Assembly (NCBI RefSeq): GCF_037042905.1 | Contig: NC_087258.1 | Coordinates: 1,459,001-1,523,000 of the forward strand | Length of the DNA stretch: 64,000 bases | Origin: Lytechinus pictus | Taxonomy: Eukaryota; Echinodermata; Echinoidea; Temnopleuroida; Toxopneustidae | Direction: 5' to 3' | In this document: positions 1 through 13,985 of the stretch, piece after piece | How the letters are laid out: the number at the start of each line of letters is the position of its first letter | How positions within the stretch are numbered: the stretch's first letter is position 1 | Notes under the pieces: generated by a model | Database searches by the model: none | What the model was told of the DNA's origin: nothing | What the model saw: the letters and a program-made list of their open reading frames with translations, nothing else | Program-made: the position numbers and the translations under genes

Positions 1-671
1 GAGTACATGATAAAACATACAGGTATGCATAAAACAGAGTATGCAGAAAACATTGTTTTTAAATACATTATACAGCTTAAGACAGAAAAGAAATAATTTT
101 AAAGGAAGACAAGGAGACCTAAGTGAAGCAATGCTTGTAAATTAAGGTTCCTCATTACGAATTCAAAGAACATTGGATAAACAACACAGAAATGGCAATA
201 TAATAATTAATATGATAACTAAAGAGAGAGGCAGGGAGAGAAGAGGGACACATTTATGTACAAAAGGGACAAAAAAGGGGACATGAGGACAGAGACCAGC
301 CAGGCCCGGGAAAGACAGATATTCATCATAAAATCAGATTAAAAATGGTGGAAAATAATTTTTGGTCATTTCTTGTGACGGCCTCAAAATGCAGCTTTTC
401 TCATCAAAATCCTCGAATTGTGTGCAAAGTGAATGGGTACGGTACGCAGACTACTCATGGATCACCATTTTTTTTGTTCAATCTGAAAATTTCTTTCAAA
501 TTTTCACGAGATATTTGCATGGCATACTAAGTAACTCAGTCATAATGATGTAAGGTCTAGGGAACATTATCAGCTGAAAGATTTTGTAAAATAAAAAGAA
601 ATTCATGTTAATATCTTAAATCAAATCGTTAGGTGTGCACACTTACAATTGGGGACCATCTATCTAGCCCA
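1..671. other. No gene recognised
   Basis: AT-rich sequence with short chance frames only. Confidence 0.5.
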
Positions 672-990
672 GGGGCCGATTGCACGAAAGGGTCTTTCCA
701 AGGACCGTCTTTCGTGTCGCCCATCTTTTATGATACGCCATGTGAAACGCATTTCAAATAAATTATCTGCAAATAGGCCTATATTTTATTTGTTCGTTGA
801 AATAAACAAAATATTTGTTTATAAAACGATCTGATATCTCATGTAATCGTATAAAATTTGATTTAAAAGCAAGCTTACGAATTTTATTTGTTTATCATAG
901 ATTTCAGAAACACCCCGCTTATAGCGCATCATAAAAGATGGGCGACACGAAAGACGGTCCTTGGAAAGACCCTTTCGTGCAATCGGCCCC
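672..990. mobile_element. 319-bp MITE with 63-bp terminal inverted repeats
   Basis: 672-734 (GGGGCCGATTGCACGAAAGG ...) is repeated inverted at 928-990, almost without change, around an AT-rich loop. No clear target duplication. A frame crossing it is an artefact of the repeat. Confidence 0.88.
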
Positions 991-1139
991 AGGAAGATCC
1001 GGCGCACCGCGGGCCGGAGCTCCTGCCTGGGTTAGGGACCATCATCATACAGTTAAACTGAAAAACAAAAACTAACGACTATAATTATAAACGTTAGACA
1101 GTTCCTTATAATAAGATTCAAGTAGAACTACCATACCTT

Positions 1140-2040
1140 AGATCTGTTTGACTGTTTTGGCGCTGGCCGAACTCAAAACTCTCCCTCCTTCTGCGCTGCA
1201 TGAACGATAGAGAGAATGATGATGCCTGTCAAGTCACGTCACGAGACAGTCTCTGGTACTTGGTCATGGGATCAGCTCCACTAGTACCGTACCGGTACCT
1301 CGCTCGCGCTAGGCAGCCGGGCCTCAAGCCGAGGCCTCGCACCCTCGTACCCCGGCTCCCGATCAGAAATAACAAGTGTGTCGTACCTGCGAACAGCTGA
1401 TTCTTTGTTTACAAAATAATATTGATAGTCTTTTCACCGTACCGTACCAGTGACATGCTAATGAAACCTTAGCCTTAGGGAATAATATTGTCAGATAACA
1501 AGATTAGTCGTTAAAATAACAACAGTCAAAATGATTTTGTTTTATCAAATATTTTGTACCATTCTTTACCGGTATCTCTCTTTCACTTGTTAAATTCAGG
1601 CATAGAGGGGGAAGTTCACCCTGAAGCAAGGCCCTATATAAACAAGGTTGCGACAACAGGGGTCAAAGGTCAAATTTGAAGGATCTCGAATAGTTCCAAC
1701 CGGGCCTTTTTGTCGACTGCTACCATTGGAAATGCGTGCAAAATTTTGAATCATTTTTTATAATTATATCGGAAATCGACGTTAGAAATTCATTTTTACA
1801 CTGCCCATCCATATCAATATATTAGCGACCACCTAAATTTATCAAATTTGTACAATCTTATAACAAAATCCGTGAAATATCGTTGATTTGAAAAATGGCA
1901 ACCGAGTTCGTCGCAAGCCGCAAATGCTCACTGCTGCTGGTAGCGAGCGGGACGCTGCACTAATTTTCCCCGGAACTGTCGGGCTGGATGTAAGGTTCTG
2001 CTGGCCCCCCACGGGTCGTTTGGAGAGCGAGAGGTGAGTA
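1140..2040 (+). other. GC-richer patch, possible promoter and first exon
   Basis: It contains GTACCGTACC repeats (about 1280-1300 and 1434) and a strong plus-strand donor GAGAGGTGAGT after 2033. The frame before the donor is open from about 1880 (ATGCTCACTGCTGCTGG near 1928), but no downstream exon was found, so a noncoding first exon or a repeat is equally possible. Confidence 0.25.
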
Positions 2041-2597
2041 TGTACCGGAATGTCATGTGGTGCCATAAATACTAGTTTCAAGTCCTAAATTCTTATTGTA
2101 GATTTTGCGCCGTTGTAAATTTAGCTGAATTTGATTTTTTTTACCAGAGCACTCAAAAACATGAATGATTATTTTGAGCATATCTTTGTGCTTGTCTTTA
2201 CGACTTTAGTTTGAGTTTGACTGAGTGGGCCCTTATTCCTTAATTTATTTATTTTTTATTTTATTTCTGATATTTAACATGTTTAAATAGGCCACAGGGC
2301 GGCACATATCATCAACTTGGTTGTTTTCCATGTGGCCCTATTAACAAAAAGTACAGCAAAAAATGTTACTAGATCTATTAATAATACCAAATAGATCTAA
2401 CTCTAGATCTACATGCAGTGAGTTGAAATAAACATGACAAAATGTACAGGCAAAAAATGTATGCAAACATGTTATAAGAAAGATTATTGGTATCCTTAAT
2501 TGGGAATTATGTTTATTTAATATTAAAATCAACTATGACAATTTGAATCAAGCTTGTGAATTTAGATTTTGAAGATGAAACATATATTGCCTATTAA

Positions 2598-3532
2598 GGA
2601 CGTTCCACAGTTAAAGTGAAATCCATGTCATTTTCACCAAACTTTGCACATAGATACTTTACAACCTTAATATTCGAAATATGCAAAAATTAACATAGGT
2701 CCATGTGCTTGATTTTTTGCTATAGAGCTTCAAAGTTCACCCAAATTGATGTTCTTAAGAATTGCGCATTTAAAAGAATTTAGCATTTTTAGACCGCTCA
2801 AGATTACTACAATGAGTTTAAACCTCTATTACTCAGTCAAAATACATGAAAAAGTCATCAAATTTTGCAAGAGAGTTAATAATTGTATCGTTAGAATGGA
2901 GAATCTATTTATCGTGCTATTTGTTTGCAATTGTAAGTTTAACAGCACTGTCAGTTCTTAAAAATGGCGTAAAAGATAACAAAATCCCAATCTAAAAAAT
3001 GTAAACTTTCAGTAACAAACTACAAACGTACAATAAATGCTGCACTTTATTCAAAATCCATGTCATTTTCACCAAAATTTGCAGAGTTGTAGAGGAAGGT
3101 ATACCTAAGAGGTACAAACATTAAAACATGGGGGTTCATGTGCTTGTTTTTAAACTATCAGCATTGTTATTAGAGCAAATGTGCTTTTTAAAACACCAAA
3201 AATGCGCCGAATGCTTTGTATCTATGTGAAGAAAAAATCAAAACCACTCTACCATTTTATTTAAACTCGGGGTAATATTCGTGATTCTTGGTAGCACTGC
3301 AGAGTAAAGTATTTTGAAATTGTAGAAATTTTTTTTTAATGGTCCATGAAATAATTCCCTTATTTAGCTTCATGAAATAACGCATCGGATCTGCCGTTAA
3401 AGTGCAGAAGATGAAAAAAATCAGCTCATACCCGCAGCTAATTAATCACCTGTTCATCCATTGTGACGTCAGCGCGCAGAGTGTAAACTATGCGCAGATC
3501 ATAATGCGCACAAACATAACTGTGGAACGTCC
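2598..3532. mobile_element. 935-bp non-autonomous element with TTAA target duplication
   Basis: TTAA flanks both ends (2594-2597 and 3533-3536). Ends are GGACGTTCCACAGTTA and TAACTGTGGAACGTCC. An internal direct repeat, AATCCATGTCATTTTCACCA, occurs near 2620 and 3055. TTAA fits Kolobok or piggyBac; the family is not decided. Confidence 0.82.
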
Positions 3533-3536
3533 TTAA

Positions 3537-6500
3537 TTGATGGAAAGTGAGATAAGTGCTGTGCAGAATGCAGATATTCAATTCTACTAACCTTATTTTT
3601 AATAAGAACAAAATTAATTTCAAGAATTCAATTCATTTTGGGGGCTTGGGGCCAATGCATAAAATGAATTTACAACCAGGACTGTACCAAATAGTGAAGT
3701 GCTTTATCCAGTTTAGATCAAAAGAACATAAAAAAAGAAAGTAAATATTTATTCATTTCAATCACCACACAGCACAAGGTTTACAGGATAACGTTAGGTT
3801 ACTTATATAAAATTTTACATTGGATAAGTGGTCTTGTCAGTTGTCACCAGAATAAGGCTAGTGCTAGTTTCCCCTTATATTCCTATCGCTACAGAATTTT
3901 TCATAGCGTTCTTAATATTTCTACCCTTTATGCCCTGTAAAAACATACCATGGTGTTCTTTGGATTTTATACCATTTCAATGCCTTACATACATGTACCT
4001 CGTTGCTGTCGAGATCAACATGCTTTATTTTATTTTCATATATGATACAGGCCAGGGTTATCCTTATAGTTGCCACCGTGATGTAAAACTATTCCGAAGG
4101 AAAGTGAAATACCCAAGTAGGCCTAGTACAGTACTAGACCAAAAGCTTTAGTATCTGTATCTGGTTGTTTTGCTGAACTGTGTTGGCTTCTCTCACTTAG
4201 TAAAATGTCAGAAATTGTTAAATAAATCCCTAGAAATGGTTATTCCTGTCTAGCCTAATACCAATTTGGCTATAAACTCTTTGTTGTGTACTGGGTGAGT
4301 TCAATTCTCACGAGGCATATTCGAACATCATTGACCACCAAGTCTATGATAACCCTAAATGCTTTCATGGTGTCAGGACATGGACAAATGAGTTTAGTAA
4401 TCCAGTTGGTTTGCATGTAGCTTCCTTTTTTTTTTAAATATTACTTTCATTTCTGCACTGCCAATACTTTGCACATTTTCTAGACCAAAAATCTTCAATC
4501 TCTGTACCATCTCAGATGTTGTTCTGGAAGTTTCCACGGCAAAAAAGAATAGTGTAGCAAAAAACATCTGAGATAGTGTAGTAGGTTTCATGGTCATCAT
4601 GTATCTTTCTTGGGCAAATGTTGGTCCTGAAAAGGACCACCCAATCTTGACGTTGCGACAAGTGTGTTCTTGTTGTCCTACTCATGCCTTGTGTACTGAA
4701 AGCCCTCTCGCTCAGACAGCAAGTATTGTATGTGCTAGTCCTTGCGTGGAGCCACACTTAGAACAAGTTTCATTCGGTCTGTGCCTGCAGACTAAACTAA
4801 TGTGGCCATGGCACCTCCTCACCCATCCAATGCCATATAAAGTTCATATTGGCATTAAAATGTATTTGCTTAATAAAACAACCTCTTTACAACTATCTAA
4901 ATTAACGCATGATCCAACTATATTATCATTACATGTACACTAAATATGAAATAGAAGAAACAATAGGTAGAGAGTGAGAGATTGACCCTCATTTTATGCT
5001 GTTACCACCAATGAAAGTTCTTAATTTAAATTTGGAACTTCATGAGAGTCGAACTCATCCAACATTGCACAAAATGCGGTCAGAAGACAGGCGGAATGAT
5101 ACATGATGAAAGATTTACAGGAGAACATTTCAAGGAAATAAGAAAGATTGACTGCACAATGTAGCCCTACATGTATGTAATATAATCACATCTTATTACA
5201 ATCATGATGAAAATCAAACAATCATACTTACACAGCTTACTGGCTTATCCAGTAGTTCCTCTCATGATCATCCAAAACAGATCAATCGGCAGCAATTACA
5301 TGTAGGGCCTATTTTATTTTCCACAATCAAATTGAAAAAAAAATCTACATTTAGATCTAACTTAGATAAGTTTGGTGCATCAATGATTATCTTGTCAACT
5401 AAGCACGTATTATCATTGGCTTTTGTAATTACTTAGTTATCACACCATACATATCAACAGAGTAGAGGTCTACATGTGCATGTATGCTAAATTAGGCCTT
5501 TAAAGTTTCTTTGAAAAACTACAAAGAATTGATTTTAATTCCAAACCATTTCATATTACTTGGCCTAGTCGAAGAAATTTTCGGTCTAGATACCCAACCT
5601 GTCCGGACACGCACCTAGTGGTATGATAGGGGCACTTGTCCAATACTACAAGGTTGTGATAACATCCATGTGGTCTTAAACCACTTTTAAATAATGCAGT
5701 GCTAAGCTAACACCACTTTTAGTTTTATCACAAGGTTGTGATAACCTTGTCCACAGTTAGTAACCTGTGTGGTGAACAATTTTGACCATACAGTGAATTC
5801 ATCATCATAAAAAAATGCCATGGCACAAAACTAAATTGAATTCTTGAAATTTATAATTTTTTTTCTAATTAAAAAGAGATTAAAAAGAGAGTCTGTGGAG
5901 ATGAAGATCTGCATCAGTCACAGAGGGCCTCACAAAAAATGCTCAAAATTAAAAGTTTTTGAGCGCTCTTGTGAATAAAAAAAAAAGATTTCTAAGTCTA
6001 GAATGAAAACAAATAACTGAATGGATCTGTCTTTTTGAGTGTGCATTGTACATGAATGTTGCATAGACTCAAGACAGAAAGAGTGGTTGGAGAGTGCAAG
6101 AGGATGGGGTGCTTCCACTCTTCCCGCAATTCGAGAAATTTTTACTTTTTCCAGGAAAGGTTCCAGAAATGAAAAAAATTCCAGGAAATTCAGGGAAATC
6201 CAAAAATTACAAGGGGGGCCCCTTGAGAAGCAAAATTTAAAATTGTAATGTAGAAATGCAGAAGTGAGCCCCCCCCCCCCTTTGAACGTGAACTTGAAGT
6301 CCCTTTTATTTTTGCATGTCAATTTTTTCCTCAGGAAAATGTGCCTCCCCTTTTGGAAAATCCTGGATCCGCCCATGATTACAATTAAATGACAATTTAC
6401 AGTAGCAACTTTAAAATATTCATGTAATATTTTACAAAGATTTAGATCTAACATTAGATCTTCCTCCGGATCCAGACATAGGCTCCGTCGTCGGAGCTCA

Positions 6501-6744
6501 AAATTTTCTGCGCTCGTCATTTCGTAATTTTGTTCCTATTTTTCAAGAGGACATGATGAACAAAAAAGTTTTATTTCTTGATTTTGGTCACTTCTTGGAC
6601 CAAATTTAGGCTCACTGTATTAATTATTATTGCCAGATTTTCATTAAAAATCAAAATGGAAAATTCCAGGAATTGTCTATGAATTTCAGAAAATTTGGGA
6701 TTCATTTTCAGGAAATTTGTTTTGGATCTGTGGAACATCGATTA
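3537..6744. other. No gene recognised; AT-rich with repeat fragments
   Basis: A longer minus-strand frame at 5930-6520 crosses a repeat containing GGCGGATCCAGG and CCAGGAAATTCAGGG words and looks like an artefact. Short palindromic words around ACAAGGTTGTGATAAC occur near 5650 and 5735. Confidence 0.5.
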
Positions 6745-7029
6745 GGGGTTTGGTGTCCGGACACTGAAAAATGAAGCCTTGTATTTGTAGAAGTTAAGGC
6801 TTGCTGTTGTTTATCTCACTGACTTGTTTTTTAAAATATTTTATCTCACTTCTCAGCAAAATAAAGCAAAAAAATATAGCTTGAATAATGCTTATCACCA
6901 TCATTATTTGTTCTTTATAATATTTTCTTACATTCTGTGCTAAAAAAAATCAAATCAAAGACATTGCTTGTATTTTTGGTAAACTTTTCAAAATTAAAGG
7001 AGATGTCGTGAGTCCGGACACCCAACCCG
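6745..7029. mobile_element. TCCGGA-type MITE
   Basis: The left end GGGGTTTGGTGTCCGGACAC and the right end GAGTCCGGACACCCAACCC are inverted copies around about 250 bp of AT-rich DNA. A relative lies at 35873-36090, and a single end-like word lies near 5590. Target duplication not clear. Confidence 0.65.
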
Positions 7030-7639
7030 TCAGGAAACACAACCACAGCGTATATCGGGCTACTGTGCCAGCCGCACTGCCGGCTACGGTTGCCAGTCCC
7101 ATACCGTATCTTTACTGTCATGTTTACGCCTTGGAACTATTAAAAATTAGTAAAAAAGCATGTTAAAATTCAAAATTATTGCAAACCAATCATATCAAAA
7201 TGAAGCACATAAAATTCTCCCATTGAGTGGGGACTGTATCACGAGTATATAATAGGGAGAGAACCCTAGTGTTTATATACAGTGTGTGTTTCATTTGTGT
7301 GTGTTATCATTTTGCAACAGAGACTTGTGCGAGAGTTGGGGACTGTGTTCTGGAGAAAGGAAGTGATTTTCATGCGTTCTGGTAGGTGTGATTCTAATAA
7401 TCCCCACTTTTGGATTTGGGGACTATATCACGATTATGCCAAATTCTCTTTAAAAACTATCATTTTGTTTTTATTAATAACAATTTCAATTACCTGAAAT
7501 TTGCTGTCGAAAAATCTCCCCCATTGACTTTGTACACAAACTTAGGTGAATTTGGAACTATTCAAAAGCTCCATGAGCAAATGACGGCTACTTCCGGTGT
7601 CGCAACCTTGTTTATATAGGGCCTTGCCCTGAAGACAAG

Positions 7640-9355
7640 TTGTTTTTAAATTAAGAGCAGAAACACATAAAATATATTGGTGGTTTGATGAAAACAAGAG
7701 GTAAAAAAAAAAAAAAAAATTGACGTCATATAACTCCCCCATATATCATATGATATGAATTTCATTATTTCTCTTTTTTTTCAATGGAACATGATCAAAA
7801 ATATTTTTCGTATAGAAAGGAATATGAAATGATGGTGTCTGATATGTTTACCACACAATTATAATCACTTTCAAATGTTTGAGAAAATTATGTTTTGGGG
7901 GATTTTATATCACACAACATATAGAGGCGCTGCTCTTCTAGCTGTGATGCCACAAAATCAAAACTTTATAAGGGAAAAAAGGTGGTCTGAGGCAGTCACG
8001 TTTGGTTGGCCCACATGGATATGCGGATGCCCCAGATATGGGATGCTCTAGACAGCAAAGTGGGATGCTCCAGAGGTATATATGATTCAAGATTCAAGAT
8101 TTATTAAAACATGATCGCAGCTTGTTAAGCTGAATTGACAAATTATGTCTTACAAAAGAGCATAAAAATATACATAAAATCAACAAAAAAAGTAATGTTA
8201 CAAAAGAGTCAAGAAATTACAAAAACAATTACGGTATAATCATGATATAATGAAGTCAGTGATCTTAGTTTTGGAAAGCTTTGAAAAAAGTACATATGTT
8301 GGAAAAAATTCACTAAATATAAAATTATTGTGATGTAATATGGGTTTAAAGAAGAATTGAAAGGAAATTTGTTGTAACGGCTTTAAGTAGATTCAGTATT
8401 GACATATAGTGCTATATGGGGGCGGGCGGGGGGGAGAAAAAAGATGGAAGCCAAAGTGCAATTTTCAATCAATGAAAAAATCATTATGCACACGTGATAG
8501 CAAAATCAGATCTATAGTGTCATTACAACGATTGATTCCTTAATCACAAAAATGAAAATGGGAACAATTGCAGCGTGAGGCATTGGTTTCAATAAAAATG
8601 ACAATAATACTTATATCAATTTTATCGACAACATGATTAATGGCAAGGTAGAGTTGTGAATTTATATGTGAATTATTACGTTTCAAGTCTACTAAAAAAA
8701 AAGAAAATAAATTGAATGACCGGATACTTTTACTCAGTCATTTAACAGTTCTGAAATGATCTAAACTTTGATTACAATACTAAATATGCCTACTTGTTCT
8801 TATTTTGATAATGACCTCTCTATACTCTTTTAATCAACTTTATGTATAAGAATGTGCACGCCAATATTTTGTATTTGTTTCTCCTTAATTATATTGTATA
8901 TTTTCTTTATTATGTGTTGTAATTTGTATGTTTGCTTGTAAACAAAATGGATTTCCATTAAGTTCAATAAAAAATAAGAGACTTTGATTACCTAATAAAT
9001 GTCCCACATTTTAATGTGCGCAGAGACTACAATAACAAGGCTTATACTATAGGAGAGATCTACCCCTCCCCAACCTCACACCTCTCACATGTCATTGGCC
9101 TTAATTCTTGTCCCTAACTTGAATAATGTACAAACACCAGTTGAAATTAAGTGATGGTTAGTTTTTATTAATTTACTTACAAAACAAAATCTATTACTCA
9201 TACTCATTAACATCAAGGAACATGATCGGTTGTATATAATAATACCAGATATCCAATAGCCAAGAAATTGGACGGAAACCCAACTAGTACACTCATTCAT
9301 TGAAAATTCCGATGATTGAAACAAACTTTAGTAACTAGATATATGGTTAGATTGC
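7640..9355. other. No gene recognised; possible plus-strand LINE 3' end
   Basis: 8820-8975 is T-rich and ends TTCCATTAAGTTCAATAAAA, with AATAAA at 8966-8971, as in LINE or mRNA 3' ends on the plus strand. ATTCAAGATTCAAGATTTAT near 8085 may instead mark a 3' end on the minus strand. Confidence 0.35.
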
Positions 9356-9738
9356 TATCCCGGGTCCCGTAACACAAAGGTTAGCGATTGATCATAGAAC
9401 ATTTTTGTATAATTGATTGCATTGACTACACTGCGAAAACTCCAGTGTTAATTTAACACCAGCCCGGAATCTATTTATGTCCACACCAGAGAAGTGTTAA
9501 ACAACACCACTTTCGTTTTGGTCTTACACCAGAAAGGTGTTTATACAACACCAATTAGTATTAAAACAGCATCGGTTTGATTCCAAACTGGAGTTGTTTC
9601 GATACTTCTCTGGTGTGGACATATATAGATTCCGGGCTGGTGTTAAATCAACACCGGAGTTTTTGCAGTGTACAATGCACAATCAATCATGAAAAGTATG
9701 ATTAATCGCTAATCTACTTGTGTTGGGACCCTGGGATA
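9356..9738. mobile_element. MITE interrupted by another MITE
   Basis: The left part TATCCCGGGTCCCGTAACAC...GCGATTGATCATAGAAC and the right part ...GCTAATCTACTTGTGTTGGG, ACCCTGGGATA are inverted relatives. The interruption is at 9429-9670. A copy without the insertion lies at 62066-62195. Confidence 0.75.
9429..9670. mobile_element. 242-bp MITE (CACTGC ends) with TA target duplication
   Basis: Begins CACTGCGAAAACTCC and ends GGAGTTTTTGCAGTG, flanked by TA at 9427-9428 and 9671-9672. Inner palindromes GTGTTAATTTAACACC and GTGTTAAATCAACACC, and the pair GGAATCTATTTATGTCCACA / its complement, make most of it self-complementary. Confidence 0.88.
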
Positions 9739-9739
9739 C

Positions 9740-12700
9740 TTATGTATCTACAAAAAAATAGGATACATGTTCATTAAAAAGTAATATTAAATGCTCTATG
9801 ACCATTTCTATAAAAAATATCAAATGCATGAACAAATACCACTGTGATCACAGGCATAGATTTAAGCAGCATTATTAGTCTTATTATTTATTTATTTACA
9901 TATGGGGGGGGGGGAGATGCAAAGAAGATTGACCCCTCCCTCAACTTGAACAGAATTACATAATTTCTACACCCATCCCATGACTAAGATTTGAAAGAAA
10001 GATAAAATAAACATGAACTGAAGAACGACTACTCTAATTTTGTCATGAACAATATAATAACACAATTAATAACACAATTTCTGTACCTTAATCAAGAGGC
10101 TTTCTTTGCCATTGATAATAGTTTTTATAAAACAGCAACCAATATTTGCATCAATAAAAAAAAGGAAAATATTATTACAATTAAAGATTAAATTCAATGT
10201 GCCACAAAAGATTATTTCATAACCGTATTAAGCAATAAAGAAACAGCAAATCAACACAAAAGTATTGCACAGGATAAAAGCTATTTAAAAAAAAAGAGAG
10301 AATAGAAAGATATAATGCAAAATACTTCCAATTTGTTTTCAAAGACTGAAAGAAAACTATGAGGTAATTGTAAGACCAATCTGTGTCAAAGTAATGATTT
10401 TTTTTTTCAGGATGATTACTTTAACAAAAAGAAGAGGTCTATTAAAGTATTTTTTTGTTGTTCAATATTTCACACTGATTTAAAAGCAAAATTACATACA
10501 ACAGGCCAACATATCAATTACATTCAGTTCTACTGTTAAAAACTGTAAAAAAAAATACCTTCTAGGTAATGACTACATTAAATCAATGCATAACAATCAA
10601 ATAACATTTAACTGTGTATACTAAATTATCACTTTATAATAAAGAACTATTTTATATACATTCAATTTCAGTTTAAATCAATGATATATACACTTTTAGA
10701 TTGATAATAAAGAGAAAGTGTGGATGTCATTGGATGTGTTTTTTTTTTTCAGTCATTAGAATTTAAATTTGGTCTATGGGAGTGCCTTCTCTTGTTAATA
10801 ATTTTGTTTTCCTTTACAAGCAGCCCTTTGAGCACTTACTTTACAAACTTATACACAGAAATTTTATTTTGATCTGACAGTGATTGTTTGCGAGATAAAA
10901 ATAACGAAAGTGGATGTAGGACATTAAAAAATAATTGTTTTCATTACTAAGATAAGACTTTGATAACGGTAAACAAAAAATGTCGGATCATATTATTGAT
11001 ACCCTGTTATACCAATACTAATGTGACATGGTGATACAACATAAAACCATATGAAATACATTGATGATGATACTTGAACATTCAAAAGCAGAATACATAA
11101 TCAAAACTGGAACCCAAATTTCCAGCCAACAACCCCCCCCCCACAAATTCACAACTTTTGAACATAAAACTCTGTGAAGACTAAAAACAGAAGAACATAA
11201 ACTTCAGTTCATTAGTAAAATATCCTCTCTACTAAATCTAAACAGTACATTTCTAAGTACATTTCTGTTCATGTGCGTCTGCAGGTAAATAAATACAGCT
11301 AGCTGAAATCACCGATATAAAAATAAAATTAATTACTGTACATGTACATCTTATGGTATCCTACAGTTTACTTTAATACACAACTCATTGAAATCAGCAG
11401 GGGAACAAGTATCGTCAGTCAAAATATCAATACCAAAAATGTTTCCAAAATATATTTTTTAGCTCTTACTATTATCTGTTCCCTGTTATGAATATACTGT
11501 TATTAGAAAACCTATGTCATGTCACTTTTAAAATATGGGATACTACCACTTCTAATGCAAGCTATGGTTTAATACATCATCAATTCATCTTACCACGTAC
11601 AATACTAATTTGCATCTATCTCATGGAAGGATTGATCTCAACCCCTATCTTACAATCAACATAAAGTTGCGCTTGATTTGACCCAATCTTAAAATGAATG
11701 TGTACTCCGATCACCTCAGTAGGCCTATACACAGCAAAGATCTGCTTTGAATTCAGTTATCCAAATTGAATCACAAATCTTCAAAGAATAGGCAATGTAT
11801 AAAATAAGTAAACATAATAAAACCAAGTGATTTAATTTATAACTTGAAATTAAATTATAACACAAATTATCAAACATTTGTTCTTTCATCACAATCAATA
11901 ATGTAATCTAGACTTCATCTCAGCCTTCTTGTTTCCATGAGAAATTAAAGCTGAAAAATTCCAACAAACTTCCTAGGAATTGTGATTCATGACAATCAAC
12001 CACAAATACTATTAAATTAGGTGTCCAAAGTAAAACTGTCTAGCTCACTTTCATTTCCAAACATATGCAAGGTGTATATTTCAAAACATTCCTGAGATAA
12101 AATGGGTGGTATTCTCATACCAATGGTTACATTAACTTGAGGCAAATTTCAGCCACATATCTATGGAGTGCCATTTGCTACCTCATTTATCAACAAATTT
12201 ATTCAATCACGCAGTGAAAAGCTGCATAATTGAAACAATAATAATTAATAATATAATAATTTTGTTATGAAGTGAGAAGAATAGAATACCCTGAGATACA
12301 GTGAATTTCAATCAATTATTAAAGAAGTAAGACAGCATTCCATAAGAGTGTGGACTCAAATTCTTGTTAAGCCTGGAGGAGCTACATGTAAACCTTGGTT
12401 TAATTACCAGAATATTAACCAATAAATTTGTAGTGTTTGAACCTGAGTAAGAAAATACCCCCAGTACATAGGCAAAGAACAACTATCCACTGCTACACAT
12501 ACATGTACTTCTTTTCTTTTTTTACAGTCATGAAGCAAATCATGATTCTCATTGTTAACAAATCACACACAACATTAAATTCACAGAAAAATGTTCAATC
12601 TGTATTTACAAGACTTGAATACAATACAAATCTGAAAGACGTTTAATATTGAAGATAAAGCAGCCCTGAAACATGTCAAAACACTGGTACAAGATTTCAT

Positions 12701-13201
12701 CCCTTGTTTCATGAACTGGCAGATACAATGTACTACTAATCAAAGGGTAATATACTTGTAGAGATACAAGGAAATGTTTCAATTTTTTTTACATAATTAA
12801 TTTCACATACCTATCCTTTAATTAGCATGGGAAATAATTTTACCACCTATTAAAAGTTAAGATTTTGAATTTTCAGATTATTCAGGCCAAGCTATTCTTC
12901 ATGTAAATGCCCTGTTGGAGAAATTTTGATCTTGTGAGTAAAATTATGGAAAGGAAGTTTTGATGCTGCTCGCTCTGACATATTTTACAAAGTGAAAAAC
13001 ATATACAGGACATGGTTAGCACACATCACAATGGGCAAACTTCATAAACAACCAACTTCCTTTTTTTTCCTTTTTTCACAAAGTGACAGATTTAGGAAAT
13101 CCCTTTGTGAAAAAGCAAAATCTTATTTTTCAGGCATTTTCATTTTCACACTGCATGAAGCCTAAAAGTCTAAAATTGGTGATGTTAGTCAAAGAAATAG
13201 G
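9740..13201. other. No gene recognised; probably 3' UTR or flank of the TPR gene
   Basis: A 3.5-kb AT-rich stretch without a convincing frame on either strand. TTTATT words (AATAAA on the minus strand) occur near 9885 and elsewhere, so polyadenylation of the TPR transcript could be here. Not proven. Confidence 0.4.
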
Positions 13202-13205
13202 TTAA

Positions 13206-13981
13206 CCCTCAATCTCCCGGGGTATTTTGATTCTTGTCATTCCCGGGGGGGGGGGGGGGGCCATTATGGCCCCCCCTTAAGATCTCGGCCGCTGATCGCT
13301 CGAGCGACGCAAAAATTTGCACGCTGGTTGTGTGCGATGTAATCTACAAGGCTGTATGGTAAAATTTTCAAAAATAATGAGATTTTATTTTATATGAATT
13401 AATTATGCTAATTTATGCATAAATCATACTTTTTGCTCTAATTCACTAAATAAAGCTCCTAGAATGCTAATTTTTGGTTAAAATATTCTTTGTAGCATTC
13501 TTAACAATGGCAATTTAAAAAAACTTCAGTTTGGAAATCAATTTCTTATGTATTTTATTGTTTTATGAATTTCTTATGTATTTCCTTGTTTTTTTTACTT
13601 TTTGTTTTTTTATTGTTTTTTCAATGGAAATCGTTCCAGACTTAATTCTGATCATAAGCAAGGCAAAATTAATTAACTTCAATTAGTAAAAGTAGAAATA
13701 ATGATACATTTATGAATTTTGGCTAAATACACAATTTGCATTGGATTTGTACATGAAATCACGTTTGTGAGCAATTTTGGGTCTGACATGCACTTACATA
13801 ATGTTGCGTAATGTCGTAACCGCGTATCCGGTCGTCACAAATTTGGTCTCAAAATTTGCGCGAGACTTGAAAGTAAAAAGTCAGTGAGCGGCGAGGTCAA
13901 AAAAATTTGCGCAGCGGATATATCGCGAAAATTGTCGAGGGGGGGGGCCATTATGGCCCCCCCCCCCCGGGAGAATTAGGG
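13206..13981. mobile_element. piggyBac-like MITE, copy 1 (TTAA target, G/C palindromes at both ends)
   Basis: TTAA flanks both ends (13202-13205 and 13982-13985). Ends are CCCTCAATCTCCCGGGG and CCCCGGGAGAATTAGGG. Just inside each end is a palindrome of a G run, CCATTATGG and a C run. It belongs to one family with 61310-62052 and lies downstream of the TPR stop codon. Confidence 0.8.
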
Positions 13982-13985
13982 TTAA

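Larger units (their letters stand above)
1621..7634. repeat. Inverted pair of a TATA-containing repeat word, 6 kb apart
   Basis: GCAAGGCCCTATATAAACAA at about 1626, continuing GGTTGCGAC, is repeated inverted at about 7599-7630; 29 bp are identical. These may be the ends of a 6-kb element or two independent copies of a dispersed repeat. Confidence 0.6.

Noticed and set aside
4394-4943. Overlapping frames of 68-117 aa on both strands
   Set aside because: No recognisable domain or splice signals that link them to other exons.
5930-6520. 196-aa minus-strand open frame
   Set aside because: It runs through a dispersed repeat (GGCGGATCCAGG, CCAGGAAATTC words) and homopolymer tracts; no domain or splice context supports it.
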